Notes: a model not told the origin generated them from the letters alone. 64,000 bases of DNA from CAYWRO01 sp964460345 (GCA_964460345.1 CAYWRO010000011.1:1-64000); one strand, 5' to 3'. Counted from the stretch's first letter, positions 24,440 to 33,884 are shown. Translations and numbers: made by a program.

Positions 24440-25585
24440 TCACTTCGTCGTCAGCCCCGCTCCCGTTCCATCCCGGTCCCACATCCACGCCGGCCCGTTC
24501 CTCTTCTCATAGTGCGACCAGGTCTCGAACCAGTAGCTGCGGAAGCGGTGGGCGCCGAAAGCTTCGTAGTGGGCGTGCAGGCGCTTGCTGATCTGGGCGT
24601 CGGTCCCTTCCATGCCCAGCACCGTCCGTCCGTGCCTGATGCACTCGGAGTCGACCGCCAGGCGCGAGTACCGCCCCAGCAGCATCATGATGTTCGCCGC
24701 GGCGTACGGACCGATGCCGGGGAGAGCCTTGAGGCGCTTGAAGACCGCCTCATCGATGTTGGCGGGATCGGTAAGCCAAGCTTCATCGACATCGCCCCTG
24801 GCGAACAGCCGTGCGAGTTCCACGATCCGTGCATCGCGGTATCCCACGCCGCAGCGCGATCGCAGCGTCGCCGGGCGCATCCGCGCCAGCCGGCGGGCGG
24901 TCGGAAAGGCGAGTCGTCCGGTTGCGGACTTTCGCCCCGCGACTTCGCACAGGCGCCGGTTCATGTTCACCGTTCCGCCCCACGTGACGTTGCATGAGGT
25001 TACGGTCTTGACGATGTCTTCAAAGAGCGTCGCCGACCGGAACAGCCGGGCGCGGCCGAGCCCGCCGCGGGAGACGGCCCAGCGCGGGTCGACCCGGTGG
25101 AACGCCGCAACCGCGCTCTCATCTTCATCCAGGCGCAGCAGGCGCGAGATCTGTTGCTTTGCTTCGGCACGCTCGGCATTGCTCAAGGCACGATCGCACG
25201 ACACAGTCAGCGGTTGGCCTGCCCGTGCCAATGGACCGCCGGCTTCCAGCCGGCCGTTCCGCGTTGCTGGCGTTGTGGCCGCATCGCCGTTCGAGTGCAC
25301 GCCCGCTCCCGCACGCTGGCGCACCACCACGTGCACCACGCCGAACTCGCTCACGCTTCCGCCGCCCGCGGCCAGATCCAGCGTGCACTCCAGCGCCTGC
25401 TCTGCAACCATCCACCGGCTCGGTGCGAGCACGAAGTAGCCGTAGGAGGCGACATCCCGCGCCAACACGAAGTCTGCCGGAACGGCAAGCGTAAACCGCG
25501 TCCCGCCCGCCGCACGTTCGGTCGATGCGCGTGAATCCGTCGCACGCGCCACCGCTTTGCTCTTCGTCCGCGCTCGCTGCGCCAT
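24440..25585 (-). CDS. HhH-GPD DNA glycosylase
   Basis: A 381-aa base-excision glycosylase of the AlkA/OGG1 superfamily. The helix-hairpin-helix is LPGIGPYAAANIMMLLGRYS (about residues 287-306), followed by the GPD-loop aspartate in LAVDSE. Upstream DIVKTVTSCNVTWGGTVNMN resembles the AlkA/OGG motif (L-x-x-x-I-x-x-Q/T-N-x-x). There is an N-terminal domain of about 150 residues before it. The lesion specificity cannot be read from the sequence. The amidotransferase gene ends 34 bp upstream on the same strand. The first codons overlap a CTCCGCGTCTCTGCG-type repeat, so the true start might be slightly downstream. Confidence 0.85.
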   Translation of the reverse strand: MAQRARTKSKAVARATDSRASTERAAGGTRFTLAVPADFVLARDVASYGYFVLAPSRWMVAEQALECTLDLAAGGGSVSEFGVVHVVVRQRAGAGVHSNGDAATTPATRNGRLEAGGPLARAGQPLTVSCDRALSNAERAEAKQQISRLLRLDEDESAVAAFHRVDPRWAVSRGGLGRARLFRSATLFEDIVKTVTSCNVTWGGTVNMNRRLCEVAGRKSATGRLAFPTARRLARMRPATLRSRCGVGYRDARIVELARLFARGDVDEAWLTDPANIDEAVFKRLKALPGIGPYAAANIMMLLGRYSRLAVDSECIRHGRTVLGMEGTDAQISKRLHAHYEAFGAHRFRSYWFETWSHYEKRNGPAWMWDRDGTGAGLTTK

Positions 25586-25619
25586 CTCCGCGTCTCTGCG
25601 TTTCTACTGTCCCTTGTTC

Positions 25620-26336
25620 CTACAGCGTCACCTTGCGCGACAGCGGGAACAGGAAGGACGCCATGTTCACGAAGAGCCGCCTGGAGAGCCGGTCGAACGT
25701 GGCGTAGTGCTCCGTGATCTGCCTTTCGATGTCGACATCCGTCCATCCGCGCGCCATCGTGCGGATTGTGTCCGCATCGCACTCGGGGTGATACTGGAAG
25801 CCGTACGTGCGCATCCCCGCCGTGAAGGCCTGAACCTTCGAGCCTGCGGGATCGCCCGCCGTCTGCAGGAGCGTCGCACCCGGCGGTGGTCCCTTCACCT
25901 CCCACTCGTGCGACTGAAACTGCCAGGAAGTCCACGGCACGCCGGCCAGAATGCGATCGGTATTGCCCGCGGGCGTCTGCACGACGCGCGTGAAGCCGCG
26001 CTCGCCGCGCTCGGCCCGGCCGACTTCGCCTCCCAAGGCCCTGCCGAGAAGCTGGCAGCCGAGGCAGATCCCGAGCACCGGCAGCGCCGCCTCGTGCGCT
26101 GCGCGGAGGAACTCAATCTCCTGCTCGACCCAGGGCTCCTTTGTCATCACGTCCTGCGGCCCGCCGAGGGAGATCACGCCATCCACATCGTCCAGGTCGC
26201 CCGGAATCGGCGCTCCGCCATCGGCCGCGGCAAGGTCGACGCGTCGAACATCAAGCGCAAAGCCATGGTCCCGGAACACCCGCCCGAGTCGCCCGGGCCC
26301 GCCAACGTCGCTGTGCTGAAAGACAAGAATCGGCAT
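25620..26336 (-). CDS. Class I glutamine amidotransferase-like protein
   Basis: A 238-aa GMP-synthase-like glutaminase domain protein. The nucleophile elbow is GICLGCQLLGRALGG (Cys near residue 96), and the His-Glu pair is in YGFQYHPE (about 187-190), so the triad is complete. It begins with ILVFQHSDVGGPGRLGRVF and has GVISLGGPQDV, which forms the oxyanion loop. Stand-alone members occur with unknown acceptors, including gamma-glutamyl-peptide hydrolases. It is probably co-transcribed with the downstream glycosylase gene, but no shared pathway is evident. Confidence 0.85.
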   Translation of the reverse strand: MPILVFQHSDVGGPGRLGRVFRDHGFALDVRRVDLAAADGGAPIPGDLDDVDGVISLGGPQDVMTKEPWVEQEIEFLRAAHEAALPVLGICLGCQLLGRALGGEVGRAERGERGFTRVVQTPAGNTDRILAGVPWTSWQFQSHEWEVKGPPPGATLLQTAGDPAGSKVQAFTAGMRTYGFQYHPECDADTIRTMARGWTDVDIERQITEHYATFDRLSRRLFVNMASFLFPLSRKVTL

Positions 26337-26470
26337 GCCCGATGGTAGGGTGGCATGCTTCAGCCGGTGCCAAGCGCGCAGATGCGCACCAGGCCATTGA
26401 ACGCCGATGCGGCTGCCGCTGCGCCTACATCATCTTGTCTGGAAAATGCCCGCTGCTACTCGTAGTCGCA

Positions 26471-26749
26471 TTACCGCTCGCGACGTCCCGCCTGAAACCA
26501 CGGCAACTCAAACACGGCCAGCAGCAGCCCTGCACCGACCGCCGCCGCTCCCGCCGAGCCGAAGTAGAGCGCCTGGCGATCGTGGTCGTCCACCTGCCAT
26601 GCTTCCAGTTCGGTCTCCTGGCCGTAACGTGCCTGCACCCACGCGCCCTCGCGCTGCTTGAAGTCCATGTAGATGAGGCCGAGCGCGATTCCCACCAGCC
26701 CCAGCCCACCGGCGAAGAGCAGCACGGCGATGATGCGACGAATGGACAT
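26471..26749 (-). CDS. Small two-helix membrane protein
   Basis: A 92-aa protein with hydrophobic helices at about residues 6-26 (IIAVLLFAGGLGLVGIALGL) and 63-82 (LYFGSAGAAAVGAGLLLAVF), separated by a polar loop rich in Gln and Glu. No family is recognised. The start is chosen at MSIRRIIAV because the first helix then follows a short basic N-terminus. It is divergent from infA. Confidence 0.6.
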   Translation of the reverse strand: MSIRRIIAVLLFAGGLGLVGIALGLIYMDFKQREGAWVQARYGQETELEAWQVDDHDRQALYFGSAGAAAVGAGLLLAVFELPWFQAGRRER

Positions 26750-27046
26750 GGGCAGGGACCTCCGCGGCGTTGATGAGGGGCCCCATTGTAACCCTGAGTG
26801 TGATCCGACCCGCCGCGGTGGGGCCTCTGGCAATATGGATTCTTTGCCGCGGGCCGCACGGTCCGCCGCGGCCGAGGCGGCGACGCTGCCGATGGACCCG
26901 CCGGCCGCCCCCTCCCTGCTATCATGCGCAGCGCTTCAGCGGTTTCATTCTTCTGGAGAGCGAGCTAAGTAGCCGGTCGTCGCGTGCCCCCGTCGCGTCG
27001 ACTCGTGGTTCAGTCACGGGAACGGGGCGCTGGAGATCCGCCTCAC
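26750..27046. other. Divergent promoter region, no further gene seen
   Basis: About 297 bp between the divergent membrane-protein and infA genes. It should hold both promoters, but I could not place convincing -35/-10 pairs. TTCATTCTTCTGGAGAGCGAG near 26943-26963 is the most AT-rich part before infA. Confidence 0.4.
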
Positions 27047-27280
27047 ATGGCGAAAGATGATGACAAGTTCACGCTTGAGGGCGTGGTGACCGAGGCGCTG
27101 CCGAACGCCATGTTCAAGGTGAAGTTGCCGGGCCAGGCGGGAGGGCCTGACAATGAGGTTCTGGCCTATCTCTCGGGCAAGATGCGCAAGTTCCGCATCC
27201 GAATCCTCCCCGGCGACACGGTCACGGTCGAGTTGAGCCCGTACGATCTGACCAAGGCGCGGATTACCTACCGCCGCTGA
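27047..27280 (+). CDS. infA: Translation initiation factor IF-1
   Basis: A 77-aa S1/OB-fold protein that binds the 30S A site during initiation. The core reads FTLEGVVTEALPNAMFKVKL, then VLAYLSGKMRKFRIRILPGDTVTVELSPYDLTKARITYRR, nearly the family consensus. A small insertion (GQAGGPDNE) replaces the usual short turn before VLA. The internal ATG at 27047 is taken as the start because IF-1 begins with M-A-K; upstream residues have no counterpart. Confidence 0.96.
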   Translation: MAKDDDKFTLEGVVTEALPNAMFKVKLPGQAGGPDNEVLAYLSGKMRKFRIRILPGDTVTVELSPYDLTKARITYRR

Positions 27281-27374
27281 AGCCGTGCCCGGCGCGGAAG
27301 CGCGGCCGGGACGGAGCGGGGGGCCAGCAAGGGGGGACGTCATGAGGGCAGGGGAAACATTGGGAGGGCGCTCA

Positions 27375-27776
27375 ATGAGCCAGGCAGACCGGCTTCGGGT
27401 TCCGCCGCGTGAGCGATTTGCGGGGGATGAACACTTCTACGACCTTGCGGAGGCGTTCGCGCGCCTTCCGCACGAGAGCACCGGCGAGCACGGGGTCATC
27501 GGCAAGACCCTCTACAAGCATGGCGCCTGCACCACGGCGATCTTCGCCTTTGAGCAAGGGGCGTCTCTCAGGCGTCATGTGGTCGAAGGGGAGGCGATTC
27601 TCCAGGTCATCACCGGGCGCCTCTTTGTCGGCACCGCGGGCGATGTCAGTGAGCAGGGAGGGCACGAACTCGCCCCGCACCAGATTCTTCTGCTCGCTTC
27701 CGGCGTCGGCCACGATCTCCGGGCCATCGAGCCGACGCGCGCTCTAATGCATGTCATTCTGAACGAGAGCGCCTGA
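27375..27776 (+). CDS. Cupin-domain protein
   Basis: A 133-aa single-cupin protein. The beta-barrel is suggested by GVIGKTLYKHGACTTAIFAFEQGASLRRHVVEGEAILQVITGRLFV, then HELAPHQILLLASGVGHDLRAIEPTRALMHVIL. The first cupin motif keeps a single His and Glu and the second one His, so metal binding is uncertain. The start at 27375 has GGGAGGG upstream; 27342 is an alternative ATG. It lies 94 bp after infA on the same strand and is convergent with the next gene. Role unknown. Confidence 0.7.
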   Translation: MSQADRLRVPPRERFAGDEHFYDLAEAFARLPHESTGEHGVIGKTLYKHGACTTAIFAFEQGASLRRHVVEGEAILQVITGRLFVGTAGDVSEQGGHELAPHQILLLASGVGHDLRAIEPTRALMHVILNESA

Positions 27777-27801
27777 TCGGCTCTGAGCGTGGAAGACGCC
27801 C

Positions 27802-28797
27802 TCAGAGGCGCTGCCGGCCAGGCCACACCCGCGCCGGGAACCCCGGCGGCCCAACCTCCGGCCTTCCGTTCAGCCAGCCGACCAGCCATTCCTGCGCTTC
27901 GACCAGCCGCGGCCCGGGGCGGTTGAACATCGCGTTCCCGTCGACGACCGCGACGCGGCCCATCCGAACGGCCGGCAGGTCCTCCCACCACGACTCGCCG
28001 CTGAGGCGTTGCACGTACTCCAGCGCCCCCTCCAGCCCCACCCCGCACGGTGCAATCACCAGCGCTTCGGGACCAATCGCGGCCAGTTCCTCCGGCGACG
28101 CACGCCTGGAGGGCCCCGCCTCACGCATCGTCAGCCCGATCGGCCCCGCCGCGGCCCCCGAGCCCTCGACCGCCTGGGTCGGGTTGAGCGGGTGCCGCGC
28201 TCCGGCCCGCTCCACCATCTGGGCGGTCCAGTGCCCCGCGACGTAGAGCGGGTCCGTCCAGTCCAGGAACACCGCCACCGGCCCATCGTCGTAGGGGTTC
28301 ACGTAGTCCGCGGCCTGGTAGAGCCGTTCGCGGAGCCGCAGGACGGTCAGTTCCGCCTCGCGCTCCAGCCCCGCCGCTGCCCCGATCCGCAGGTGATCGT
28401 CCAGCACCCCCTCGACCGTCGTCGGGTTGAGTGACAGCACCTGGGGGGCTGGATCCAGCGTCGCGGCGACCCGCCGGACAGATTCCAGATCGATCGAGCA
28501 GACGCTGCAGAGGTCCTGCGTGAGGATCAGGTCCGGCCGCAGGTCCGCCAAAAGGGCCTCATCGATCTGGTATAGAGGTTTGCCCGCCTCGACCCGCTCG
28601 CGAACGGCCCGATCGATCTCTTCCGGCTTCGCGGGCTCGGGACCCGCCTCCCCACCCCACGTCGCACGGGTGAGGACGGCCGCGTCCTCCAGCCCCGCTG
28701 GATGATCACATTCGTGAGATCGCCCGACCAGCAGCCCGCGGCCGCCGATCGCGCACACGATCTCCGTTGCCGATGGCAGGAGAGACACGATCCGCAT
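27802..28797 (-). CDS. BtuF-like cobalamin/iron-chelate-binding protein
   Basis: A 331-aa periplasmic-binding-protein family 2 fold: MRIVSLLPSATEIVCAIGG at the N-terminus, LVGRSHECDHP, LLADLRPDLILTQDLCSVCS, and a C-terminal EALVIAPCGVGLEGAL. This order is that of BtuF-like proteins. It has no signal peptide, so it may be cytoplasmic like the cobalamin-binding proteins often found outside ABC operons. Cobalamin relevance is plausible because metH lies in the same window, but ligand identity is inferred. The start at 28797 puts MRIVSLLPS first; six more codons are open upstream. Confidence 0.75.
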   Translation of the reverse strand: MRIVSLLPSATEIVCAIGGRGLLVGRSHECDHPAGLEDAAVLTRATWGGEAGPEPAKPEEIDRAVRERVEAGKPLYQIDEALLADLRPDLILTQDLCSVCSIDLESVRRVAATLDPAPQVLSLNPTTVEGVLDDHLRIGAAAGLEREAELTVLRLRERLYQAADYVNPYDDGPVAVFLDWTDPLYVAGHWTAQMVERAGARHPLNPTQAVEGSGAAAGPIGLTMREAGPSRRASPEELAAIGPEALVIAPCGVGLEGALEYVQRLSGESWWEDLPAVRMGRVAVVDGNAMFNRPGPRLVEAQEWLVGWLNGRPEVGPPGFPARVWPGRQRL

Positions 28798-28991
28798 GGT
28801 CGATGGTAGTGGCACCCAGACGGGTGTACGCTCGATGCAGAGCGCTTCCGTCTCGAAATATGGCTGTTACCGGCCCCGGAGGCCGATCCAGCCGCCCACC
28901 GCACGACCATCCACCCCCGTTCAGTGCACTAAAACGGGGGGCCTACCGTTGGACGTTCCGTCAAGGGAGGTGCAGCATTCTTCACCGGCAG

Positions 28992-31685
28992 ATGAACACG
29001 CCACGCATGCAAACTCGCCATCGGAACATCGCTTGCAGACACCCGCGCCTCGCCGCGGCTCTTCTGGCCGCGTGCGGCCTGGCCGTCACGCTCGCCGTTC
29101 CGGCCGTCTCGATCGCGCAGGAAGGCCAGCCGGACGAGATGATCCAGCGCGAGATTCGCCAGCTTCGCAACTCGCTGGAAGACCTTGAAGCCCGCGCGCT
29201 GGAGGTCCGCATCAGCATCGCCGAAGCCGACGATGGAGATGAGCGCGCTCGGCTTCAGGACGAACTCTTCGGCATTGAGTCGGAGATCGAGACGGTCCGC
29301 GAGTCGATCATCCGCCGCGGCGGGGACCCGGACGCCGCCGCACAGCCTGCGCCGGCCCAGCCTGCCCGGCCCGGTGTTGACCGCAGGGCCGAGGCATTGG
29401 CCGCCCTGCAGCAGGCCGAGGCCCAGGAGGGCATGGTCGAGATCGGTCCGTTTTCCGAGCCGGTCGACATCATGCGGCTCGTTGAGTTCGTCCAGCAACT
29501 GCTGGATCTGAACCTCATGGTGGTCGACCCCGGCCTCGAGGGCCAGCAGGTCGTCATCCGCACCCCGATCTCCGTCCCGGAAGAAGGACTGCTCGACTTC
29601 CTCGTCCTTCTGCTCGAGCAGAAGGGCTACACGCTCGTGCCCGATCGCGGCGTCTACCTCATCGTGCAGAGCGTCAATCCGCCGGCGGGGCCCGCCACGA
29701 CGCAGATCATCCCGACGCAGGGGCTGCGTCCCAGCCAGGTGGCTCAGCTCATGAGCAGCATCGTGGCGCAGAGCGGCCGCATTCAGCCGCTGGATGAGAT
29801 GGGTGCGCTGCTCGTCACGGCGACGCCGCGCCAGATCGGGCTGGTCAACGACCTGCTCAACGACCTGGTCGCCAAAGCCAGCGAGGTGCAGTGGTTCCGC
29901 TTCGATTTGAAGCACGTCACGGCTGACATCGCTCGTCAGCGCATTCTCGAACTTCTCGATCCGGCCCGGGGCGCACCGCGCACGCCGGTCCCCGGTCAGC
30001 AGGCCGACCCCCGCAGCGCCGTCGCCGTCACCGCTTCCGTCGTGGATCTCCCCCAGCGCCTCACCGTCGACAGCCAGTCCAATGCGCTCATCTTCAAGGG
30101 CCGCCCGGATGAGCAGCTCATGCTTGAGGATCTGCTCAAGGTCGTCGACCAACCGAGTGAACTCGTCACACGCTGGTACGAGGTCAGCATGGAGACCGCC
30201 ACGAAGATGGTCAATGCCGGCCAGCGCGAGGGCCTCGGCCGCGTTGTCTATGAGGACGCCGTCGGCCAGCAGCCCGCCTTCCGCAGCGTTCGGGCGCCGC
30301 AGCTTCAGAATCAGTTTGATACCACCGGCGGCCCCGCCTTCATCATCTATCCCGACGCCTCCGGCTTCATGTACTACGGCACCGAGACGCAGCACCAGCG
30401 CATCGAACAGCTCATGTACCAGTTCGAGGGCATCGAGAGCGGCGACACGATCGTTTACGAGTTCTACAAGCTCAAGCACTCCGACGCCGCCGAGGTCGCC
30501 GCGCTCATCCAGGATCTCATTTCCTCTCAGGGGCAGGCCGGCAACCGCGGCCTTGTCGGTAGCGATCTCTCCCGTCGTGGCGAGCTCACGCCCCCCCCGC
30601 AGACGCCCCAGCCGGAGCCGCAAGTCCAGTCTCCCGCAGCGGGGGGCCTGGAAGCGCAGATCGGCGCGATCCTCCCCACGGAGGACATCAATGTCCTCGC
30701 CGACGAGTTCAACAACCAGATCATCGTGAAGGCGCCCAGCCGCCTGCAACCGGTCTTCGCCCGCATCATCGAAAAGATCGACCTCCGCCGCCCGCAGGTC
30801 TACCTCGAGGCGATGATCGTCACGGTGACCCACGACGACACCTTCAACTGGTCCGTCGATACCCAGGGCGTGTTCGGGCAGTTCGGCATCCAGAGCGTCT
30901 TCGGCCTCACCAGCGCCAGCGAGGGCGCCACGCTCCTTGATCCGCGTCAGGCAGGCACCGGTTTCAGGGGCCTCACGGCGGCCCTGATCCGCTCTGACAG
31001 CGTGCCGTTTGTGCTCAACGTGCTCGCCTCCGACGCGGACACCCGCATCGTCGCCAGCCCCCAGGTTTTGGTGGACGACAACGAGACGGCCACCATCCTG
31101 AGCCAGGAGGGCCAGCCGACCACCTCCATCAGCCAGGGCACGACCACCGACGTCACGAGCTTCCAGGGCTTCGAGGAGGCCGGTCCAGAGCTGACGATTA
31201 CCCCCCATATCAGTGAGGGCGGCTACGTCCGGCTCGAGTTCGCCGCCACGCTCTCCTCCTTCATCGGCGAATCCCCTTCTCCGGGGATCCCGCCGCCACG
31301 CCTCGAGAACAGCATCGAGACCAGCAGCGTACGAGTTCCATCGGACTCGACGATCATCGTGGGCGGTCTCTCCTTCGAGACCACCAGCGACACGGTCTTT
31401 AAGGTGCCGATCCTGGGGGACATTCCCCTGCTGGGGCTGGCCTTCCAGGACATCCGCAAGAACAACAGCACAACCACGCTCTACGTCTTCATCACGCCGC
31501 GGATCATGCGGGATGACCACTTCCTCGGCGAGATCCTCAACACGGCCGAGCCGATCGCCGCGGCGGGCGTTGAACCCGCCGGGCCGCCGCCGCCGACCAT
31601 CGCCAGGATGCGCCTGCGGTCGCACGACCGGCTTGCCGACGAGGTTGAGGAGACGTTGATGCGGTACGGAGACACGGGCGAGTGA
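28992..31685 (+). CDS. gspD: Type II secretion system secretin GspD
   Basis: An 897-aa outer-membrane secretin precursor. A signal peptide (hydrophobic LAAALLAACGLAVTLAVPAVSIA near residues 18-40) is followed by a coiled-coil-like region (about 45-110). Then come N-domain repeats (TQIIPTQGLRPSQVAQLMSSIV, WFRFDLKHVTADIARQRIL, VYEFYKLKHSDAAEVAALIQDLI) and the secretin core (VYLEAMIVTV, VLASDADTRIVASPQVLVDDNETA, VPILGDIPLLGLAFQ, LYVFITPRIM). It forms the export pore. The coiled coil before the N domains is unusual. It overlaps gspE by 4 bp. No SD is well spaced for 28992; GGGAGG is about 22 bases upstream, so the exact start is uncertain. Confidence 0.93.
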   Translation: MNTPRMQTRHRNIACRHPRLAAALLAACGLAVTLAVPAVSIAQEGQPDEMIQREIRQLRNSLEDLEARALEVRISIAEADDGDERARLQDELFGIESEIETVRESIIRRGGDPDAAAQPAPAQPARPGVDRRAEALAALQQAEAQEGMVEIGPFSEPVDIMRLVEFVQQLLDLNLMVVDPGLEGQQVVIRTPISVPEEGLLDFLVLLLEQKGYTLVPDRGVYLIVQSVNPPAGPATTQIIPTQGLRPSQVAQLMSSIVAQSGRIQPLDEMGALLVTATPRQIGLVNDLLNDLVAKASEVQWFRFDLKHVTADIARQRILELLDPARGAPRTPVPGQQADPRSAVAVTASVVDLPQRLTVDSQSNALIFKGRPDEQLMLEDLLKVVDQPSELVTRWYEVSMETATKMVNAGQREGLGRVVYEDAVGQQPAFRSVRAPQLQNQFDTTGGPAFIIYPDASGFMYYGTETQHQRIEQLMYQFEGIESGDTIVYEFYKLKHSDAAEVAALIQDLISSQGQAGNRGLVGSDLSRRGELTPPPQTPQPEPQVQSPAAGGLEAQIGAILPTEDINVLADEFNNQIIVKAPSRLQPVFARIIEKIDLRRPQVYLEAMIVTVTHDDTFNWSVDTQGVFGQFGIQSVFGLTSASEGATLLDPRQAGTGFRGLTAALIRSDSVPFVLNVLASDADTRIVASPQVLVDDNETATILSQEGQPTTSISQGTTTDVTSFQGFEEAGPELTITPHISEGGYVRLEFAATLSSFIGESPSPGIPPPRLENSIETSSVRVPSDSTIIVGGLSFETTSDTVFKVPILGDIPLLGLAFQDIRKNNSTTTLYVFITPRIMRDDHFLGEILNTAEPIAAAGVEPAGPPPPTIARMRLRSHDRLADEVEETLMRYGDTGE

Positions 31686-33433
31686 TGAGCCCTTTGACGA
31701 AGGTACGGCTGAAGAATCCGCTCAAGCGGGCCGCGGCGGGGCACGCCAACGGCGCCGCCGGTGCGCCGGAGAGCGGCGGCGGTGCGCTGGCGACCGCGCA
31801 GTGGGCCGCCGTGGCGCGCCGGTTTGGGGAGCTGACCGTTCATCCGGAGCAGCTTCGCTCTTACGCGCAGCTTCCGGACGCCGACAACGAACCGTGGGAC
31901 GTCCTGCTGTCCGTGCTGGCGATCGATGAGCACACGGCCCTGGCCCGCCTCAGCGAGCGCACGGGCCTGCCCCTGCAGATCGAGCCGAAGTACCAGGAGT
32001 CCGCCGGCCGCTTCTACGAGGTCGTCTCGCCGAACACCGCGCGCGAGCGGCTGCTGGCGGGCCTGTCCAGCGATGGGCACGTCATGACCGTGGCCACCGC
32101 CCAGCCGATGCAGCCGGCCGTCTTCAACCAGCTTGAAGAGCAGCTCGGCATGCCGATCCGGCTCGTGCTCGCGCCGCGGGCGGCCGTGGTGAACCTCATC
32201 AACCGCGGCTACGAGCAGCGCCAGGACCTGGTCACCGAGATCGTCGAAGAGCTGCCGCTGGACGAGCGCGCGATCGAGTCCGCCGCCGGCTCGCTGCGCA
32301 CGAGCACGGACCTTCTGCAGCTTGCGCGGCAGACGCCCGTCATCCGCCTCGTCAACATGATTCTCTTCGAGGCGCTGCGCCGCCGCGCCTCGGACATCCA
32401 CGTGCACCCGATGGAGACGAAGCTGGTCATCCGCTTCCGCATCGACGGCATGCTTGTGGACGCCTTCCAGCCGCCCCTTGCGCTCGCGGCCGCGATCTCC
32501 AGCCGCCTGAAGGTGATGACCGAGCTGGACATCGCCAACCGCCATTCGCCGCAGGACGGCCACTCGACCGTGCGCGTCGGCAGCCGCAAGATCGACATCC
32601 GCCTCTCGTGCATTCCGACCGTGTACGGCGAGCGCGTCGTGCTTCGCCTGCTCGATCAGTCGCAGACGCAGCTCTCGCTCGACGAGGTCGGCATGACGCG
32701 CGAGATGCAGGAGGAGTTCGACGATCTCGTCGAGCGCCCCACGGGCATCATCCTCGTCACCGGCCCGACCGGCTCCGGCAAGACGACGACGCTCTACGGC
32801 GGGCTCGGCAAGATCGACCGCACCAGCCGCAACGTCATGACGATCGAGGACCCGGTCGAGTACCACCTTGAGGGGATCAGCCAGACGCAGGTGAACGTGA
32901 AGCGCGGCGTGACCTTCGCCGCGGGGTTGCGCTCGCTGCTGCGGCAGGATCCGGACGTCATCCTCGTCGGCGAGATCCGCGATCCGGAGACGGCGCAGCT
33001 CGCCGTGCAGGCGTCCTTGACCGGCCACCTCGTGCTGGCGACGCTGCACACCAACGACGCCCCGAGCGCCATCGCGCGACTGATCGACATCGGCGTGGAG
33101 CCGTACCTGATCACCTCGACGCTGCTGGCGGTGATGGCCCAGCGCCTGCTTCGGCGCACGTGCACGGCCTGCGCCGGCAGCGGCCTCGACCCCGCGGGCG
33201 CGGAGGGGCGCTGCGAGCGTTGCTTCGGCAGCGGCTATTACGGCCGCATCGCGGTCTTTGAGATCATGCGCATGACCGATGAGCTGCGCCACCTGACCAT
33301 CCAGGGCGCCGACGCCGTCACGCTCGCCAACACGGCCCGCACGGGCGGCATGCGCACCATGACGGACGATGCGCGCGAGAAGGTCGCCCGCGGCCTGACC
33401 ACCGAGGCGGAAATGCGCCGCGTCCTGCACTGA
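31682..33433 (+). CDS. gspE: Type II secretion / type IV pilus assembly ATPase GspE
   Basis: The 583-aa cytoplasmic hexameric ATPase that drives pseudopilus assembly. It has an MshEN/N1-type domain (about residues 35-190) and the ATPase core with ASDIHVHPMETKLVIRFRIDG, Walker A GPTGSGKTTTLY (about 360-371), the Asp box, Walker B ILVGEIRDPETA and the His box ATLHTNDAPSAI. A C-terminal tetracysteine zinc motif, CTACAGSG and CERCFGSGYYGR, is present, as is usual in GspE. It overlaps gspD (ATGA). Other system components are not in the window; the prepilin-like proteins at 17.2 and 42.0 kb could be substrates. Confidence 0.95.
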   Translation: MMSPLTKVRLKNPLKRAAAGHANGAAGAPESGGGALATAQWAAVARRFGELTVHPEQLRSYAQLPDADNEPWDVLLSVLAIDEHTALARLSERTGLPLQIEPKYQESAGRFYEVVSPNTARERLLAGLSSDGHVMTVATAQPMQPAVFNQLEEQLGMPIRLVLAPRAAVVNLINRGYEQRQDLVTEIVEELPLDERAIESAAGSLRTSTDLLQLARQTPVIRLVNMILFEALRRRASDIHVHPMETKLVIRFRIDGMLVDAFQPPLALAAAISSRLKVMTELDIANRHSPQDGHSTVRVGSRKIDIRLSCIPTVYGERVVLRLLDQSQTQLSLDEVGMTREMQEEFDDLVERPTGIILVTGPTGSGKTTTLYGGLGKIDRTSRNVMTIEDPVEYHLEGISQTQVNVKRGVTFAAGLRSLLRQDPDVILVGEIRDPETAQLAVQASLTGHLVLATLHTNDAPSAIARLIDIGVEPYLITSTLLAVMAQRLLRRTCTACAGSGLDPAGAEGRCERCFGSGYYGRIAVFEIMRMTDELRHLTIQGADAVTLANTARTGGMRTMTDDAREKVARGLTTEAEMRRVLH

Positions 33434-33483
33434 GCGCGCGGCGGCGTTCTGCGGTTGAGCCGCGCGGGGGCGGGGGAGTTCAC

Positions 33484-33590
33484 GACAGAGACACTGAGAC
33501 ACGGAGAGGTCACGGAGAGTGCCGGGCGCTTTCTGTCCCTCTCGCCTGACTTTTCTCTGTGCCTCTGCGCCTCTGTGGTTCAATTTATCA
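33484..33590. repeat. GAGAC-type palindromic element, intergenic copy
   Basis: Left arm ACAGAGACACTGAGACACGG and right arm CTCTGTGCCTCTGCGCCTCTGT are imperfect inverses around a variable core. It is the same style of element as the two inside carB, here between gspE and repeat array B. Confidence 0.75.
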
Positions 33591-33651
33591 GTTGCACGGA
33601 GCGTCGCGTGGGTCCGCGGTTTGTTCGGGTCGAAGGTCCGGATAACGCAGG

Positions 33652-33884
33652 CAAATGATCAAATGAGCGGCCCAAATGATCAAATGGACCGGGCAAATGA
33701 TCAAATGGACGGAGCAAATGATCAAATGGACGGGCCAAATGATCGAATGAGCGGGCCAAATGATCAAATGGATGGAGCAAATGATCAGATGGCCCGTTTC
33801 ATTCGTTCAGATGGATGGTTCAATCGTTCAAATGAGCGGCCCATTCGTTCAAGTGGCTCGTCCATTCGTTCGAATGAAGCGTTT
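33652..33884. repeat. 21-bp phased repeat array B (TGATCA type)
   Basis: CAAATGATCAAATGGACGGGC-like units start every 21 bp from 33652 (TGATC at 33656, 33677, 33698, 33719, 33740, 33761, 33782). After a single 1-bp slip, four units of the type CATTCGTTCAAATG follow at 33800, 33821, 33842 and 33863, again 21 bp apart. Each unit centres on a small dyad; the last is a perfect CATTCG-TT-CGAATG. The array lies between gspE and a convergent haloperoxidase-like gene. It is open in several frames but I see no translation signal. Confidence 0.9.

Noticed and set aside
22000..24450. dif/XerCD site at the skew change
   Set aside because: No AT-rich 28-bp sequence with the expected dyad was seen in this stretch.
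28929..31625. An 898-codon open frame antisense to gspD
   Set aside because: It is the mirror of a well-supported secretin gene in GC-rich DNA. The peptide is His/Asp/Leu-rich with no recognisable domain and no ribosome-binding site.
31481..33583. A 700-codon open frame antisense to gspE
   Set aside because: Same reason: a GC-rich shadow of a gene with Walker motifs on the other strand.
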